This document shows, piece after piece, positions 17,314 to 26,526 of a stretch of DNA of 64,000 nucleotides. How positions within the stretch are numbered: position 1 is the first letter of the stretch; each line of letters begins with the position of its first letter. This DNA comes from Clostridium simiarum. Lineage in GTDB: Bacteria; Bacillota; Clostridia; Clostridiales; Clostridiaceae. The notes under the pieces were generated by a model. That model was not told the origin of the DNA and did no database searches. It saw only the letters and a program-made list of their open reading frames with translations. The stretch lies in the NCBI RefSeq assembly GCF_018919175.1, contig NZ_JAHLQL010000001.1, positions 1,632,837-1,696,836 of the forward strand, in the 5' to 3' direction. The position numbers were made by a program, and so were the translations under genes.

Positions 17314-18732
17314 CTAAAAATTAAAATAGATAAATGGATTATAACTTCCTGTTACCAAATATGTAACAGAAACAATAAATAACATAATCAAGGAAATTGG
17401 GTAAAGCATATGAAATATTAAATGGAATTTAGCTTTTTCAACAACATACTTATTTATCTTCTTTGCAATAGGCATACTAAAAACAATTGCACATAAGAAA
17501 AAAATAAAATATTCTTTCAGAAACATCCCTGTATAATCACTCCAAAAAACACCACTTCCACCAAACATGGCTTTAAAATAGGAAGATGCCTCTTGAAGAT
17601 TTGGTGACCTAAAAATCACCCACCCAAAATTAACCACCAATAAAGTATAGATATGTTTTAATATATTATGATTTTTAATTTTTTCAAACATAACAAAACG
17701 TTCAATGGTTAAAAAAACAAAGTTTAGCAGTCCCCAAAGAATAAATGTCCACTCCGCACCATGCCAAACCCCTGTAAGCACCCATACAATCAGCATATTT
17801 CTAATCATTATGTCTTTGTTTGAAACTCGAGAGCCACCTAGAGGAAAATAAACATATGTTTTAAACCAATTTCCTAATGAAATATGCCACCTTCTCCAAA
17901 ACTCACTTATAGATTTTGAAATGTATGGATAATTAAAGTTTTCTTCAAATTTAAAACCAAACATTAGACCAAGTCCAATTGCCATATCCGAATAAGCAGA
18001 AAAATCAAAGAATATTTGGAATGTATAAGCTATGGAGCCAAGCCAAGCCAAGGATGCTGCAATAGAACCTTGCCCGCTCATAGTATAAATATAATCCGCC
18101 ACAATTGCCATATTGTTAGAAATCATCACCTTTTTCCCTAATCCTATTATAAATCTACAAGTACCAACAGAAAACTTTCTCCAGGTTTCTTTTCTGTTAA
18201 GCATTTGATCTGCTACAGTTTCATACTTAACAATAGGCCCTGCTATAAGTTGTGGGAAAAACACAATATATAATCCTACATAAAATGGATTTTTTTGAAC
18301 TTCTCCATCTTTACGATAAACATCTATAACATAAGACATAGCTTGAAATGTAAAAAATGAAATTCCTATAGGTAAGACAATATTAGGTATAGAAATTGGC
18401 TTACTTAAAAAGGAGTTTAGATTTCTTAATGTAAATGTTAAATATTTAAATACAAATAAAATCCCTATATTACATATACACATAAGTATTAAACAAATTC
18501 TTGCTTTGCTTTTTTCTTCTCTGTACCTATCTACAAATAACCCAAATATGTAATTCATTATAATGGAAATTACCATAATAATTATAAATTTAGGTTCTCC
18601 CCATGCATAAAAGAACAAACTACTAATTAGTAATATAAAATTTTGAATTTTTCTACTAAACCCAAAAGCATAATATAATATTAGAATAATTGGTAAAAAG
18701 TAAAATATAAAAATTATGCTTGAAAATAACAA
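17314..18732 (-). CDS. ccsH: MBOAT-family O-acyltransferase (AlgI/WssH-like, CcsH), 472 aa
   Basis: This polytopic membrane protein has about 10-12 membrane segments and the MBOAT hallmarks: FWRRWHISLGNWFKTYVYFP around His283 and LTGVWHGAEWTFILWG around His324, the expected catalytic histidine. AlgI-type proteins move acetyl groups across the membrane for exopolysaccharide O-acetylation. Its neighbours, a cellulose synthase and a DHHW protein, imply that the cellulose made here is acetylated. It starts 32 bases after the preceding gene. GGAGG lies ahead of the ATG. Confidence 0.92.
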   Translation of the reverse strand: MLFSSIIFIFYFLPIILILYYAFGFSRKIQNFILLISSLFFYAWGEPKFIIIMVISIIMNYIFGLFVDRYREEKSKARICLILMCICNIGILFVFKYLTFTLRNLNSFLSKPISIPNIVLPIGISFFTFQAMSYVIDVYRKDGEVQKNPFYVGLYIVFFPQLIAGPIVKYETVADQMLNRKETWRKFSVGTCRFIIGLGKKVMISNNMAIVADYIYTMSGQGSIAASLAWLGSIAYTFQIFFDFSAYSDMAIGLGLMFGFKFEENFNYPYISKSISEFWRRWHISLGNWFKTYVYFPLGGSRVSNKDIMIRNMLIVWVLTGVWHGAEWTFILWGLLNFVFLTIERFVMFEKIKNHNILKHIYTLLVVNFGWVIFRSPNLQEASSYFKAMFGGSGVFWSDYTGMFLKEYFIFFLCAIVFSMPIAKKINKYVVEKAKFHLIFHMLYPISLIMLFIVSVTYLVTGSYNPFIYFNF

Positions 18733-18764
18733 AATATAGCCTCCTTTCCTAGAAGATTATTTGC

Positions 18765-19841
18765 CTACTTTCTCCAATATAGATATAAAGCAAAACACCC
18801 CAAACAAATTAAAGTAAAAAAAACCTGAACATATGGCACACTATTCTCTATAAAAAGTATCTTTTCCATACTTTGAACTGCTGGCGAAATACTTGGTTCC
18901 ACTAATCCATAGGGAATACCATTCTCATCCTTTTTATTAACAGTCCAAGATTCCACTAACAACACTGTTTTTTCTAATTTTAGCTGTTCTCCTACATGGA
19001 TGTATAAATCAATTTCACCTGGCATTGCTTTATCTTTTACTTTTAACACCCCTTGCTCTGATATGCTTACATCCTTATATTTTTCTTTAAGGTAAAATTT
19101 AATTTTTAAATCTTCTGATTGACCCTGAAGACTATAGGGAGATATTCCTTCACCTAATACTGGTATTTGTACTTTCTCATCTCCTACAATCCTTATATTT
19201 TGTAAGTCTTCAAATGTTTTTGTCTCCTCTTTTGAAAGTAGAGTAACTTCATTTATAATTATACTATTATCCTTCTCATTAGATGGAGTCAGTGTAATTC
19301 CCCAACCACTAATATTAGAGAGCATTCTCTCCTCTAGCAACTCTTCTTTATCTTCACCTATGAAATCATCAAACTTAGCATAAATTTTCCCTTTAAATCC
19401 TGGAGGAATTTCTATACCACCCTGTAGCTTTTTACTTAATACAAATATTTTTGTATCTATCTTTTCTATAAGTGCAACTGAATCTTCTTTTAATTTGAAT
19501 TTATGTTGTGGGGTACTTTCTATATGTAAGTCTATTTTTTGATAACTACTACTTTTATTTTCCATTTGTATAGACAACATATAAAAATCTGCCCAATTGT
19601 CCTTTTCATTTTGATAAATATATAAATATGCTTCTTCATTAAGTGTTGGATTTTGGGTATTAATCATTACTCCTTCATCTTCTTCTGAGATAGTGACATT
19701 TAAGTTTCCTTCTATTATCTTAAAGGATAACTTTAAATCCTTGGCATTTGCTGCTGCACTTATAGGAATGGTAGTAATTAAAAATAGTAGTACTAAAATT
19801 AAAGACTTAAAGTAAGTACTCAATGTTTTTTTATTCTTCAT
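18765..19841 (-). CDS. ccsB: Exported, C-terminally anchored protein of the cellulose operon (CcsB-like), 358 aa
   Basis: It has a signal peptide (LILVLLFLITTIPISAAANA, cleavage near residue 33), a beta-rich external domain of about 295 residues and one C-terminal membrane segment (about 334-353) followed by YWRK. The layout resembles a reduced BcsB, the periplasmic partner that guides the glucan from the synthase, though BcsB is about twice as long and I see no clear sequence match. It lies 11 bases after the synthase gene. The symbol rests on position in the clostridial operon. The function is inferred. Confidence 0.7.
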   Translation of the reverse strand: MKNKKTLSTYFKSLILVLLFLITTIPISAAANAKDLKLSFKIIEGNLNVTISEEDEGVMINTQNPTLNEEAYLYIYQNEKDNWADFYMLSIQMENKSSSYQKIDLHIESTPQHKFKLKEDSVALIEKIDTKIFVLSKKLQGGIEIPPGFKGKIYAKFDDFIGEDKEELLEERMLSNISGWGITLTPSNEKDNSIIINEVTLLSKEETKTFEDLQNIRIVGDEKVQIPVLGEGISPYSLQGQSEDLKIKFYLKEKYKDVSISEQGVLKVKDKAMPGEIDLYIHVGEQLKLEKTVLLVESWTVNKKDENGIPYGLVEPSISPAVQSMEKILFIENSVPYVQVFFTLICLGCFALYLYWRK

Positions 19842-19852
19842 TATTGCACCCC

Positions 19853-22159
19853 TTACACATGCTCCATTTGATCAAACTCATCATTGTCTTTTTTATATTC
19901 TTCTTCCCATGATTTTGGCAGTTCCTTTTTTTCTAATAACCAACTATTTATTTTTTCTCTATTACCTACAGTTTTTATAATTTCTTTAATATTATCTACT
20001 TTGTACAAAACGCCTCTTTCATTGATATTACCATCACATAAACTACATTCTAAAATAATATCATCAATGATTGGTAATGAGATCCTTTGCACAAAGTTCT
20101 TTGTGCTTTCAAACTTTAATAAAACATATTGATAATTGAAATTTATTAACTTTAGTTTTCCTACGTCTTCTATATTTATTTCATAATTCAAACTAACTCT
20201 AGGACTTTTTCTTGATAAACTTATTGTTTTTTTCATACGTTTTACTACATTAACTTGCAAGTCATCAAAAAAACCTAATGTTTCTTCTATAGTTTGAGGA
20301 AAAGTTGGAATTCTATCATGTACGATGCACATCCACTGATTTTTCTGGTCTTCTTCAATAGATGTAATATATGCTGCATATTTCCACTTAGAGTTTACTT
20401 CATTTATAGTTACTATTTTGGCTTTCATCTTGGATATGTATATTTCACTTCCTAATTCTTCTTTAAATTCTACTGTAAATTCTTCTTCTGGTGAAATATA
20501 TTCAGGCATATCTAATATAAATGCAAAGCCTTCTTCGGAAATATCTGTAGTTTTACAATATATAACATAAGAGTCTTGCTGAATTTTACAGTTAACGCTA
20601 GCTATAAATCGTTCTGATTTCCTTAGCTGTTGTCGACCTGCTATGAATATTGTAGCCATAACAAGGTTAAATAAATTTTTAATCAACCAAAATAAAACAA
20701 CGGAATATGTCATTGAATTCATTTGAAAAATAGATACAATCATTTTATTTACACCAATTAATGACAATGCTATATAAATGCAATAAGGCAAAACTTGTAA
20801 GATTTTATATGTTTTATTTTCTTCTGCCTTATCCTTTTTAGTAACTAAAAATTTATTTTTGGATATACCAAATGTTTCTAAAATAACAGCTATCATTAAA
20901 GGTTGAAATAGTGCAGTTTCATATATATTAGTCCATCTTGTATTTCTTATATTTTTTGAAAAAGTTTTAAGTGATGCATTGCTTAAAAGATACATTGGCA
21001 ACCAAAATATTAATACCTCAAGGAGGGTGCACTTAACTACAATTATATTGAAAACAGAAAACAGTATAGGTGCCATTATATATACAAACTGCTTTATGCT
21101 TGCATACCAATAAGTAATTGAGGATATATAACTTATTTTTTGCCAAAACCCAAGACCTTTTTTAAATAAAATATTTAGACGTCTACCTGTCTGAATACAC
21201 CCCCTAGCCCATCTTTCACGCTGTTTTATAAGGCTTTTTAGATCACTTGGAGATAACCCAGATGCATATACTTCTGGAGTAGCATAGCATCTATAGCCTT
21301 TACTTTGTATTAAAATCCCTGTTGCAAAGTCTTCAGTAATGGAGTTAGTATAAAATCCACCAACTTCATTTAAGGCTTCCCTAGAAAGTACAGTGTTGCT
21401 ACCACCATAAATCACCGAATTTGTTTTATTTCTAGCCACTTGAACATCTCTATAAAAGTAATCTTGTTCGTTTGGAATTCTACTTTCAGAGTAAAGATTA
21501 AATTGAAATAAATCTGGATTATAAAAACTTTGAGGTGTTTGCACGAATCCAATTTTTTCATATTCCTCTTTTTCACCATTGCTTTTTGCCTGTTCATTTT
21601 TTAAAAAATATGGAACAGTTGCCATTAAAAAATCATGCATTGGTATCATATCAGCATCAAATGTTGCTATCAAGGGAGATGTAGTGTTATTTAGTGCATT
21701 ATTTAAATTCCCTGCTTTAGCACCTGTTCTTTCTACACGAGAAATGTAATTAACTCCCATTTTCTCTGCCATAAGACGCATTTCATCTCGATTACCATCA
21801 TCGCATACATATATATGTACTTTGTTCTTATTAGGATACTGCATATGAATACATCCATTTATGGTCTTTTGTACAAGTTCCACAGGCTCATTGTAGCTTG
21901 ATACTAAAACATCAATATCCGGATATAATTCTTCATTTATGATTGGTCTTTCATGATATTCAATGTTTGACATCCCATAGTAATGTACAAACATCTCCAT
22001 CATTCCTATTATTTCTACTACAAGCAATATGATTGCAGCAATGAGCGAAGTCTTACCATAGCCTTTTGGAATAGTAAAAAAAATCCTCCACAAAATATAA
22101 ATTATATTCGATATTATAGTCAATATTATTAATGTTTTTTTTGAAATATACTTTCTCAT
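19853..22159 (-). CDS. ccsA: Cellulose synthase catalytic subunit with PilZ domain (BcsA/CcsA-like), 768 aa
   Basis: Two N-terminal membrane segments precede a GT2 domain (about 80-320) with all processive-synthase motifs: CDDG (Asp120-121), DAD (168-170), TED (275-277) and QRERW (313-317). Several membrane segments follow (about 340-508). A PilZ domain comes next, with RxxxR at Arg513-Arg517 and DISEEG at 539-544, the c-di-GMP binding residues. A second RxxxR (650-654) opens another 100-residue segment that lacks the D/NxSxxG partner, so it looks like a degenerate second PilZ. It transfers glucose from UDP-glucose and extrudes the chain. It starts 4 bases after the cellulase gene. Confidence 0.95.
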   Translation of the reverse strand: MRKYISKKTLIILTIISNIIYILWRIFFTIPKGYGKTSLIAAIILLVVEIIGMMEMFVHYYGMSNIEYHERPIINEELYPDIDVLVSSYNEPVELVQKTINGCIHMQYPNKNKVHIYVCDDGNRDEMRLMAEKMGVNYISRVERTGAKAGNLNNALNNTTSPLIATFDADMIPMHDFLMATVPYFLKNEQAKSNGEKEEYEKIGFVQTPQSFYNPDLFQFNLYSESRIPNEQDYFYRDVQVARNKTNSVIYGGSNTVLSREALNEVGGFYTNSITEDFATGILIQSKGYRCYATPEVYASGLSPSDLKSLIKQRERWARGCIQTGRRLNILFKKGLGFWQKISYISSITYWYASIKQFVYIMAPILFSVFNIIVVKCTLLEVLIFWLPMYLLSNASLKTFSKNIRNTRWTNIYETALFQPLMIAVILETFGISKNKFLVTKKDKAEENKTYKILQVLPYCIYIALSLIGVNKMIVSIFQMNSMTYSVVLFWLIKNLFNLVMATIFIAGRQQLRKSERFIASVNCKIQQDSYVIYCKTTDISEEGFAFILDMPEYISPEEEFTVEFKEELGSEIYISKMKAKIVTINEVNSKWKYAAYITSIEEDQKNQWMCIVHDRIPTFPQTIEETLGFFDDLQVNVVKRMKKTISLSRKSPRVSLNYEINIEDVGKLKLINFNYQYVLLKFESTKNFVQRISLPIIDDIILECSLCDGNINERGVLYKVDNIKEIIKTVGNREKINSWLLEKKELPKSWEEEYKKDNDEFDQMEHV

Positions 22160-22163
22160 ATAC

Positions 22164-23195
22164 TCACCTTTCCTGGATCAAGGATTTTAACATTATTTCA
22201 TCCCAACTTTCATTCTTAGCATCATATATACCAAATCCAGATGCTAATTCCCAGTAAGCCCAGGCAAAATTACGTTTTTCTGCCTCTTCTCGAACTGCCT
22301 TTATCCAAAATTCTCTTGATGATCTTGGAGCCTCTTTTGTTACGCCAAACTCACCCAAGAAAATTGGAACTTGATTTTTATTTGCCCATTTTTCTACCTT
22401 ATTAAAGCGTTCTTCAAGATATCTTAACTGCTCTTCTGTTCCTTTCCAAGTGATATTATGTAGATTTTCAAATCCTTTATGATAAATATTTCCTTGAAAG
22501 CAAAAGTCATTTGGCTCATAATAATGAAAGGACACCATTATATTATTATCTCTTGGAATCTTTAGCTGTTCTAAATAATCAATTTGGTAATAATTACATG
22601 GACCAACAATCAGTGTTCTTTTATAATTGGTCTTTCGGATAACTTTTACACACTTTTTAATATATTCATTTAATAATTGTGGGGACAAATTACCCATTGG
22701 TTCGTTTAAGAGTTCAAAAACCAGCTCTTTTGGATATTTCCTGTACCTATAAGCTATCTGCTCCCAGATTCTCAAAAACTTTTCTTCCTGCTCTTCAGGT
22801 TCCTCCATCATTTGTGTAAAATGGTGGAAATCTAGCACTACAATCAACCCTTTATCTAGAGCATATTGAATATGTCCATCTATCTTTTGGAAAAATTCCT
22901 GGTCAATGGTATAATTTTTATCATCTTTAGTATAATCTGAAAACCTAACAGGAATACGGACTGTATCAAATCCCACAGCTTTAATATCATCAAAATACTT
23001 ATTAATAAGTGTTACATCCCAAGGAAAATCTTTTGGGGCTTCAAGTGCATTTCCTATGTTAATTCCTCTATTCATTTTAACTAACTGTCTCTTTGGTCTT
23101 TTTATTTTTATAAATTGCATAGCAACTAACGTGGTAAATATTATAAAAATCGCCAAAAATATCATACGTGGTTTTTTAATCATATTAAAATTCAT
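22164..23195 (-). CDS. ccsZ: Membrane-anchored GH5 endoglucanase of the cellulose operon (CcsZ-like), 343 aa
   Basis: One N-terminal membrane segment (about 11-28) anchors a glycoside hydrolase family 5 domain outside the cell. The acid/base is Glu165 in ELLNEPMG and the nucleophile is Glu282 in FLGEFGVTKE. NRGINIGNALEAP and DTVRIPVRF are other GH5 landmarks. Cellulase genes are a fixed part of cellulose synthase operons and are thought to trim or release chains. This gene comes first, consistent with ccsZABHI order. AAAGG lies only 2 bases before the first ATG; an ATG four codons on is an alternative start. Confidence 0.92.
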   Translation of the reverse strand: MNFNMIKKPRMIFLAIFIIFTTLVAMQFIKIKRPKRQLVKMNRGINIGNALEAPKDFPWDVTLINKYFDDIKAVGFDTVRIPVRFSDYTKDDKNYTIDQEFFQKIDGHIQYALDKGLIVVLDFHHFTQMMEEPEEQEEKFLRIWEQIAYRYRKYPKELVFELLNEPMGNLSPQLLNEYIKKCVKVIRKTNYKRTLIVGPCNYYQIDYLEQLKIPRDNNIMVSFHYYEPNDFCFQGNIYHKGFENLHNITWKGTEEQLRYLEERFNKVEKWANKNQVPIFLGEFGVTKEAPRSSREFWIKAVREEAEKRNFAWAYWELASGFGIYDAKNESWDEIMLKSLIQER

Positions 23196-23263
23196 ATCCT
23201 TTCATATTGGTTTTTTCAATATATACCAAATAATCAATTTATGAACAAATATATGCTTTATAC

Positions 23264-23292
23264 ATTGTATCAAATAAAAAGTATAAAAACAA
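23264..23292 (-). promoter_or_regulatory. Putative promoter of the cellulose operon
   Basis: Minus strand TTGTTT (23292-23287), 17-base spacer, TACAAT (23269-23264), about 70 bases upstream of the cellulase start. A hairpin ATATTG/CAATAT lies in the leader. No c-di-GMP riboswitch core is seen here. Confidence 0.5.
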
Positions 23293-23337
23293 TGCTACTA
23301 TAATTACCAAAATACACAATTTATGGAATATCTCAAT

Positions 23338-23385
23338 AAAAAAATAGCCTTCCAAAAGCCAATTAAACTTTTAGAAGGCTATTTT
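23338..23385 (-). terminator. Rho-independent terminator of the alpha-glucoside operon
   Basis: AAAATAGCCTTC pairs with GAAGGCTATTTT, extended by AAAAG/CTTTT, and a run of seven T follows on the minus strand, just after the glucosidase stop codon. Confidence 0.9.
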
Positions 23386-23393
23386 ATTATATA

Positions 23394-24716
23394 TTAACTT
23401 AAGTGCCAATAATCCTTATTTTTATCCATTAAATCATCTAATACCGCCTTTGCCTTTTCTGGATTTACAATGGCTCTATTTAGAGTTAATGCCTGTAATG
23501 CTTTAGTATAATTCTTCTCTAAGAATGCTTCAACTGTAAGTAGTTCATAGGCATGTTGTCCTTCCATTAAACCTTTATAAAATGGCTTTATTTCTCCATA
23601 TTTATAAGGATTAGCTCCATTTTTTCCTACAGTTCCAGAAACTTCAACTATAGCATCTTTACTAAAGTTAGTTATGATATCATTATTTCTACTCATAAGG
23701 ATAAATTCATTATGAAGATCATATGCTATTGATTCAGCAAGTTCAATCATTAAGTCACCAAATACACTATTTGTTATTATTTCTATATCTTCAACTGAAT
23801 CAGTATTGGTAGCTTTAGAACATATATCCCAAACTTCCTTTTCTCTTGAATCCTTTGCTTCATCTGCTCTAGTATAGTTCGGATCACTTTCAGCTACTAT
23901 TTCTTCAGCGAAGAAATAGTATTGAAGATAGGTTGTTGGAATATATTCATCAAAGAAGTTCATATATTTATTTACTCTTAAGTAAGTATCTAGCCAAGAT
24001 TTAGAACGTTGTTCTGCGTTATATGGCTTAAAGTCATAATCTCTTAAATAAGTTCTTAACTGATCAAAATAATCTTTTCCATCAATGTCTTTAAGCTCTG
24101 TAAACCATCCAAAGTGATTTAACCCAAAATAAGTAGCTCTTAAATTCTTTTGCTCAACTCCTAAAATCTTTGCATAAGATCTCATAAGTGAGTATGGTTG
24201 ATCACATAAATTTAATATTCTCTTATCATCTGGGAATACTTTATCTAAACCTAATGCCACTATTGCAGCTGGATTTGTATAATTTAATATCCAGGTATCT
24301 TTTGAATGTTTACGTACTTGATTTACCATTTCAATCATTGCTCCAAGAGATCTCATTCCATAAGCAAATCCTCCTGGTCCACAAGTTTCTTGTCCTACTA
24401 ACCCGTATTTTAGAGGAATCTTTTCGTCAAGGCTTCTCATTTCATTTTTACCTACACGCATTTGACAAAATACAAAATCAGTTCTTTCATATGCAACATC
24501 TGGATCAGTAGTAAAAATAACTTCTGTTTCCTTACAATAAGTTTTTAATACTAATCTAATGTAGTCTTCCATTAATGATGTTCTTTCACTGTCTATATCA
24601 TAAAATATGATTTTTTTTAGTGGAAATCTATCTTTTAACTTTACCAAACTTCCTACTAACGCTGGAGTTCTAGCGCTTCCTGCTCCAGTTATTGTGATTA
24701 TATTGCTACTTCTCAT
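23394..24716 (-). CDS. malH: 6-phospho-alpha-glucosidase, GH4 family (MalH/GlvA-like), 440 aa
   Basis: The protein begins with an NAD-binding Rossmann motif (ITITGAGSARTP) and continues with GH4 signatures: VGQETCGPGGFAYGMRS, ILNYTNPAA, Cys171-Asp172 in NLCDQP and His201 in GLNHFGW, which bind the metal and act in catalysis in GlvA. Overall it follows Bacillus GlvA very closely from memory. GH4 enzymes hydrolyse maltose-6'-phosphate and related phosphodisaccharides by a redox-elimination mechanism needing NAD+ and Mn2+. The gene lies 50 bases after an EIICB gene that would supply the phosphorylated sugar. The start has GGAGGG just upstream. Confidence 0.92.
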   Translation of the reverse strand: MRSSNIITITGAGSARTPALVGSLVKLKDRFPLKKIIFYDIDSERTSLMEDYIRLVLKTYCKETEVIFTTDPDVAYERTDFVFCQMRVGKNEMRSLDEKIPLKYGLVGQETCGPGGFAYGMRSLGAMIEMVNQVRKHSKDTWILNYTNPAAIVALGLDKVFPDDKRILNLCDQPYSLMRSYAKILGVEQKNLRATYFGLNHFGWFTELKDIDGKDYFDQLRTYLRDYDFKPYNAEQRSKSWLDTYLRVNKYMNFFDEYIPTTYLQYYFFAEEIVAESDPNYTRADEAKDSREKEVWDICSKATNTDSVEDIEIITNSVFGDLMIELAESIAYDLHNEFILMSRNNDIITNFSKDAIVEVSGTVGKNGANPYKYGEIKPFYKGLMEGQHAYELLTVEAFLEKNYTKALQALTLNRAIVNPEKAKAVLDDLMDKNKDYWHLS

Positions 24717-24766
24717 TCTCTATCCCTCCGCTGTATTATAAATCTATTTATTGTATAACTTCTAAA

Positions 24767-26323
24767 TTACATATTTTCTAGTTGTTCATCTACTGCATTT
24801 CTAACAAATTCAACTAAAGGTCCATAAACTATATGAATATGTTTAGATGCTGGGAAGAATATCCCCGTACAACCTGAAGTCTCTAAAAGTTTACGATCTA
24901 CTATATTAACTTCACCTAAATCTATTCTTAAACGAGTTATACAGTTATCTACATTTTTAATATTTGATTTTCCACCTAAACCTTCTATAACGATTTTTGC
25001 TATTTCATCATATCTCTTTTCTTTTATAAGACTGTTATCTGTAGATGGTGAATCTTCTCTTCCTGGAGTTTTTAAATCAAATTTTAATATTGCCCATTTA
25101 AATATAAAATAAGTTACAACTGCCAATATTAAACCAATTATAACAAAACTAACCCAATGGGTATTTTCATAAAGTAATCCAAATATTGCAAAATCGAAAA
25201 TAGTACCTCTAATGTATCCTATTGCTACATTAGCAAAAGATAATGCTACTGCTCCTATTCCTATAATACATGCATATATTACATATAATAGTGGTGCAAT
25301 AAATACAAAGGAAAATTCTAAAGGCTCTGTAACATTACCTAAAAGTGCTGTTAATATACAGGTAATCATCAAAGACTTAACTAATTTTTTATTTTCTTTA
25401 TAAGCCGTTTTATACATTGCTAGTCCTATAGCTGGGAAAGCAAATAATGTACATAACATTTGTTGTTGTGCCATAAATCTTGTTAATGAAGGCATCATAC
25501 TCCAATAAGCACTGTTAGGTCCTTGCTTGAATAGTACTTCATTTAAAGTTGGAACAATACCAACAAAGGTTTCTCCATTTATAACATATGATCCACCAGC
25601 CTCTGTAAATCTAAATAAAGCATTCCATAGGTGGTGTAATCCAAAAGGAATAAATAGTCTTTCTCCTGCTGCTGTAAAGAATGGTCCTACTGGACTTAAG
25701 AAAACTACCGATAATTTAGTTAATAAAGCAACTAATACCTCCCATATAAAGGGTATTGTTAAACCAATTGCAACCATTACTCCCATTGTTATTATAGGAA
25801 CTGATTTTTTACCTGAGAAAAATGCAAATGCGATTGGTAATTCAAGCTTATAGAATTTATCAGTTGCCCATGCTGCAACTAAACCCGTTACAATTCCACC
25901 CAAAGCGTTTACATTCATAGTTTGTATTCCTAATACCTTTATTTGTCCAAATTGACTCATTACTTCTGGAGCTGCTAATTTTCCACTTACAGTTAACCAT
26001 ACATTCATAGATATGATTAAGATTATATATCCTATAACTGATGAGAATACCGAAATTCCCTTATCCTTTTTTGACATTCCATAAGCTACACCCATTGCAA
26101 ACATTAATGGAATGTTATCAAAAACAGCACTAGCTATAGTTCTTATATTAACTAATATAGTATTAAGTACTTGATTTCCTAAAACCGGGAATCTTGCTAT
26201 CATATAAGATTGAACAAGGGCTCCTGTTATACCGAGAATCATTCCTACTGGAGCCATAACTGCAATTGGTAGTAATAATGTTCTACCAAACTGTTGAATC
26301 TTTTGACTAAATTCTTTTGACAT
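24767..26323 (-). CDS. PTS alpha-glucoside-specific EIICB transporter, 518 aa
   Basis: An EIIC membrane domain of the glucose superfamily (residues about 5-410) is followed by a linker and an EIIB domain with the phosphocysteine motif NVDNCITRLRIDL near the C-terminus. FFSGKKSVPIIT and RLFIPFGLHHLWN are EIIC landmarks. It imports and phosphorylates a disaccharide such as maltose or trehalose; partnership with a GlvA-like glucosidase favours maltose or a sucrose isomer. No EIIA is fused, so a general EIIA(Glc) is needed. The ATG at 26323 was chosen because GGAGGAAGG is five bases upstream, whereas the ATG at 26338 overlaps that site. Confidence 0.92.
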   Translation of the reverse strand: MSKEFSQKIQQFGRTLLLPIAVMAPVGMILGITGALVQSYMIARFPVLGNQVLNTILVNIRTIASAVFDNIPLMFAMGVAYGMSKKDKGISVFSSVIGYIILIISMNVWLTVSGKLAAPEVMSQFGQIKVLGIQTMNVNALGGIVTGLVAAWATDKFYKLELPIAFAFFSGKKSVPIITMGVMVAIGLTIPFIWEVLVALLTKLSVVFLSPVGPFFTAAGERLFIPFGLHHLWNALFRFTEAGGSYVINGETFVGIVPTLNEVLFKQGPNSAYWSMMPSLTRFMAQQQMLCTLFAFPAIGLAMYKTAYKENKKLVKSLMITCILTALLGNVTEPLEFSFVFIAPLLYVIYACIIGIGAVALSFANVAIGYIRGTIFDFAIFGLLYENTHWVSFVIIGLILAVVTYFIFKWAILKFDLKTPGREDSPSTDNSLIKEKRYDEIAKIVIEGLGGKSNIKNVDNCITRLRIDLGEVNIVDRKLLETSGCTGIFFPASKHIHIVYGPLVEFVRNAVDEQLENM

Positions 26324-26377
26324 TTCGCCTTCCTCCATTTATCAAATTAAATATATTTTATGAATACCTTTACCTAT

Positions 26378-26389
26378 AAGAGCGCTCTT
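26378..26389. promoter_or_regulatory. AAGAGCGCTCTT palindrome in the PTS leader
   Basis: A perfect 12-bp palindrome between a TATAAT-like box (26401-26396, minus strand) and the start of the PTS gene. Its position just inside the transcript fits an operator, possibly for the adjacent RpiR regulator. Confidence 0.45.
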
Positions 26390-26490
26390 CTTAATTATAT
26401 TTTACTTTTTGTTAACAAAGGTTGCAATAATTCTGAGTGATACTCTTTTCCTTTATGAAGTCTCAGGTCACAAGAAGTGAATTAGGTCAT

Positions 26491-26526
26491 AAAAAAATAG
26501 CTCGTTTTTTTACGAGCTATTTTTTA
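26491..26526 (-). terminator. Rho-independent terminator overlapping the rpiR stop codon
   Basis: AATAGCTCGT pairs with ACGAGCTATT around a T/A loop, followed by a T-run on the minus strand. The TAG stop of the regulator gene is inside the stem. Confidence 0.9.

Noticed and set aside
23196..23337. c-di-GMP riboswitch before the cellulose operon
   Set aside because: Looked for class I and II cores on the minus strand; neither is present.
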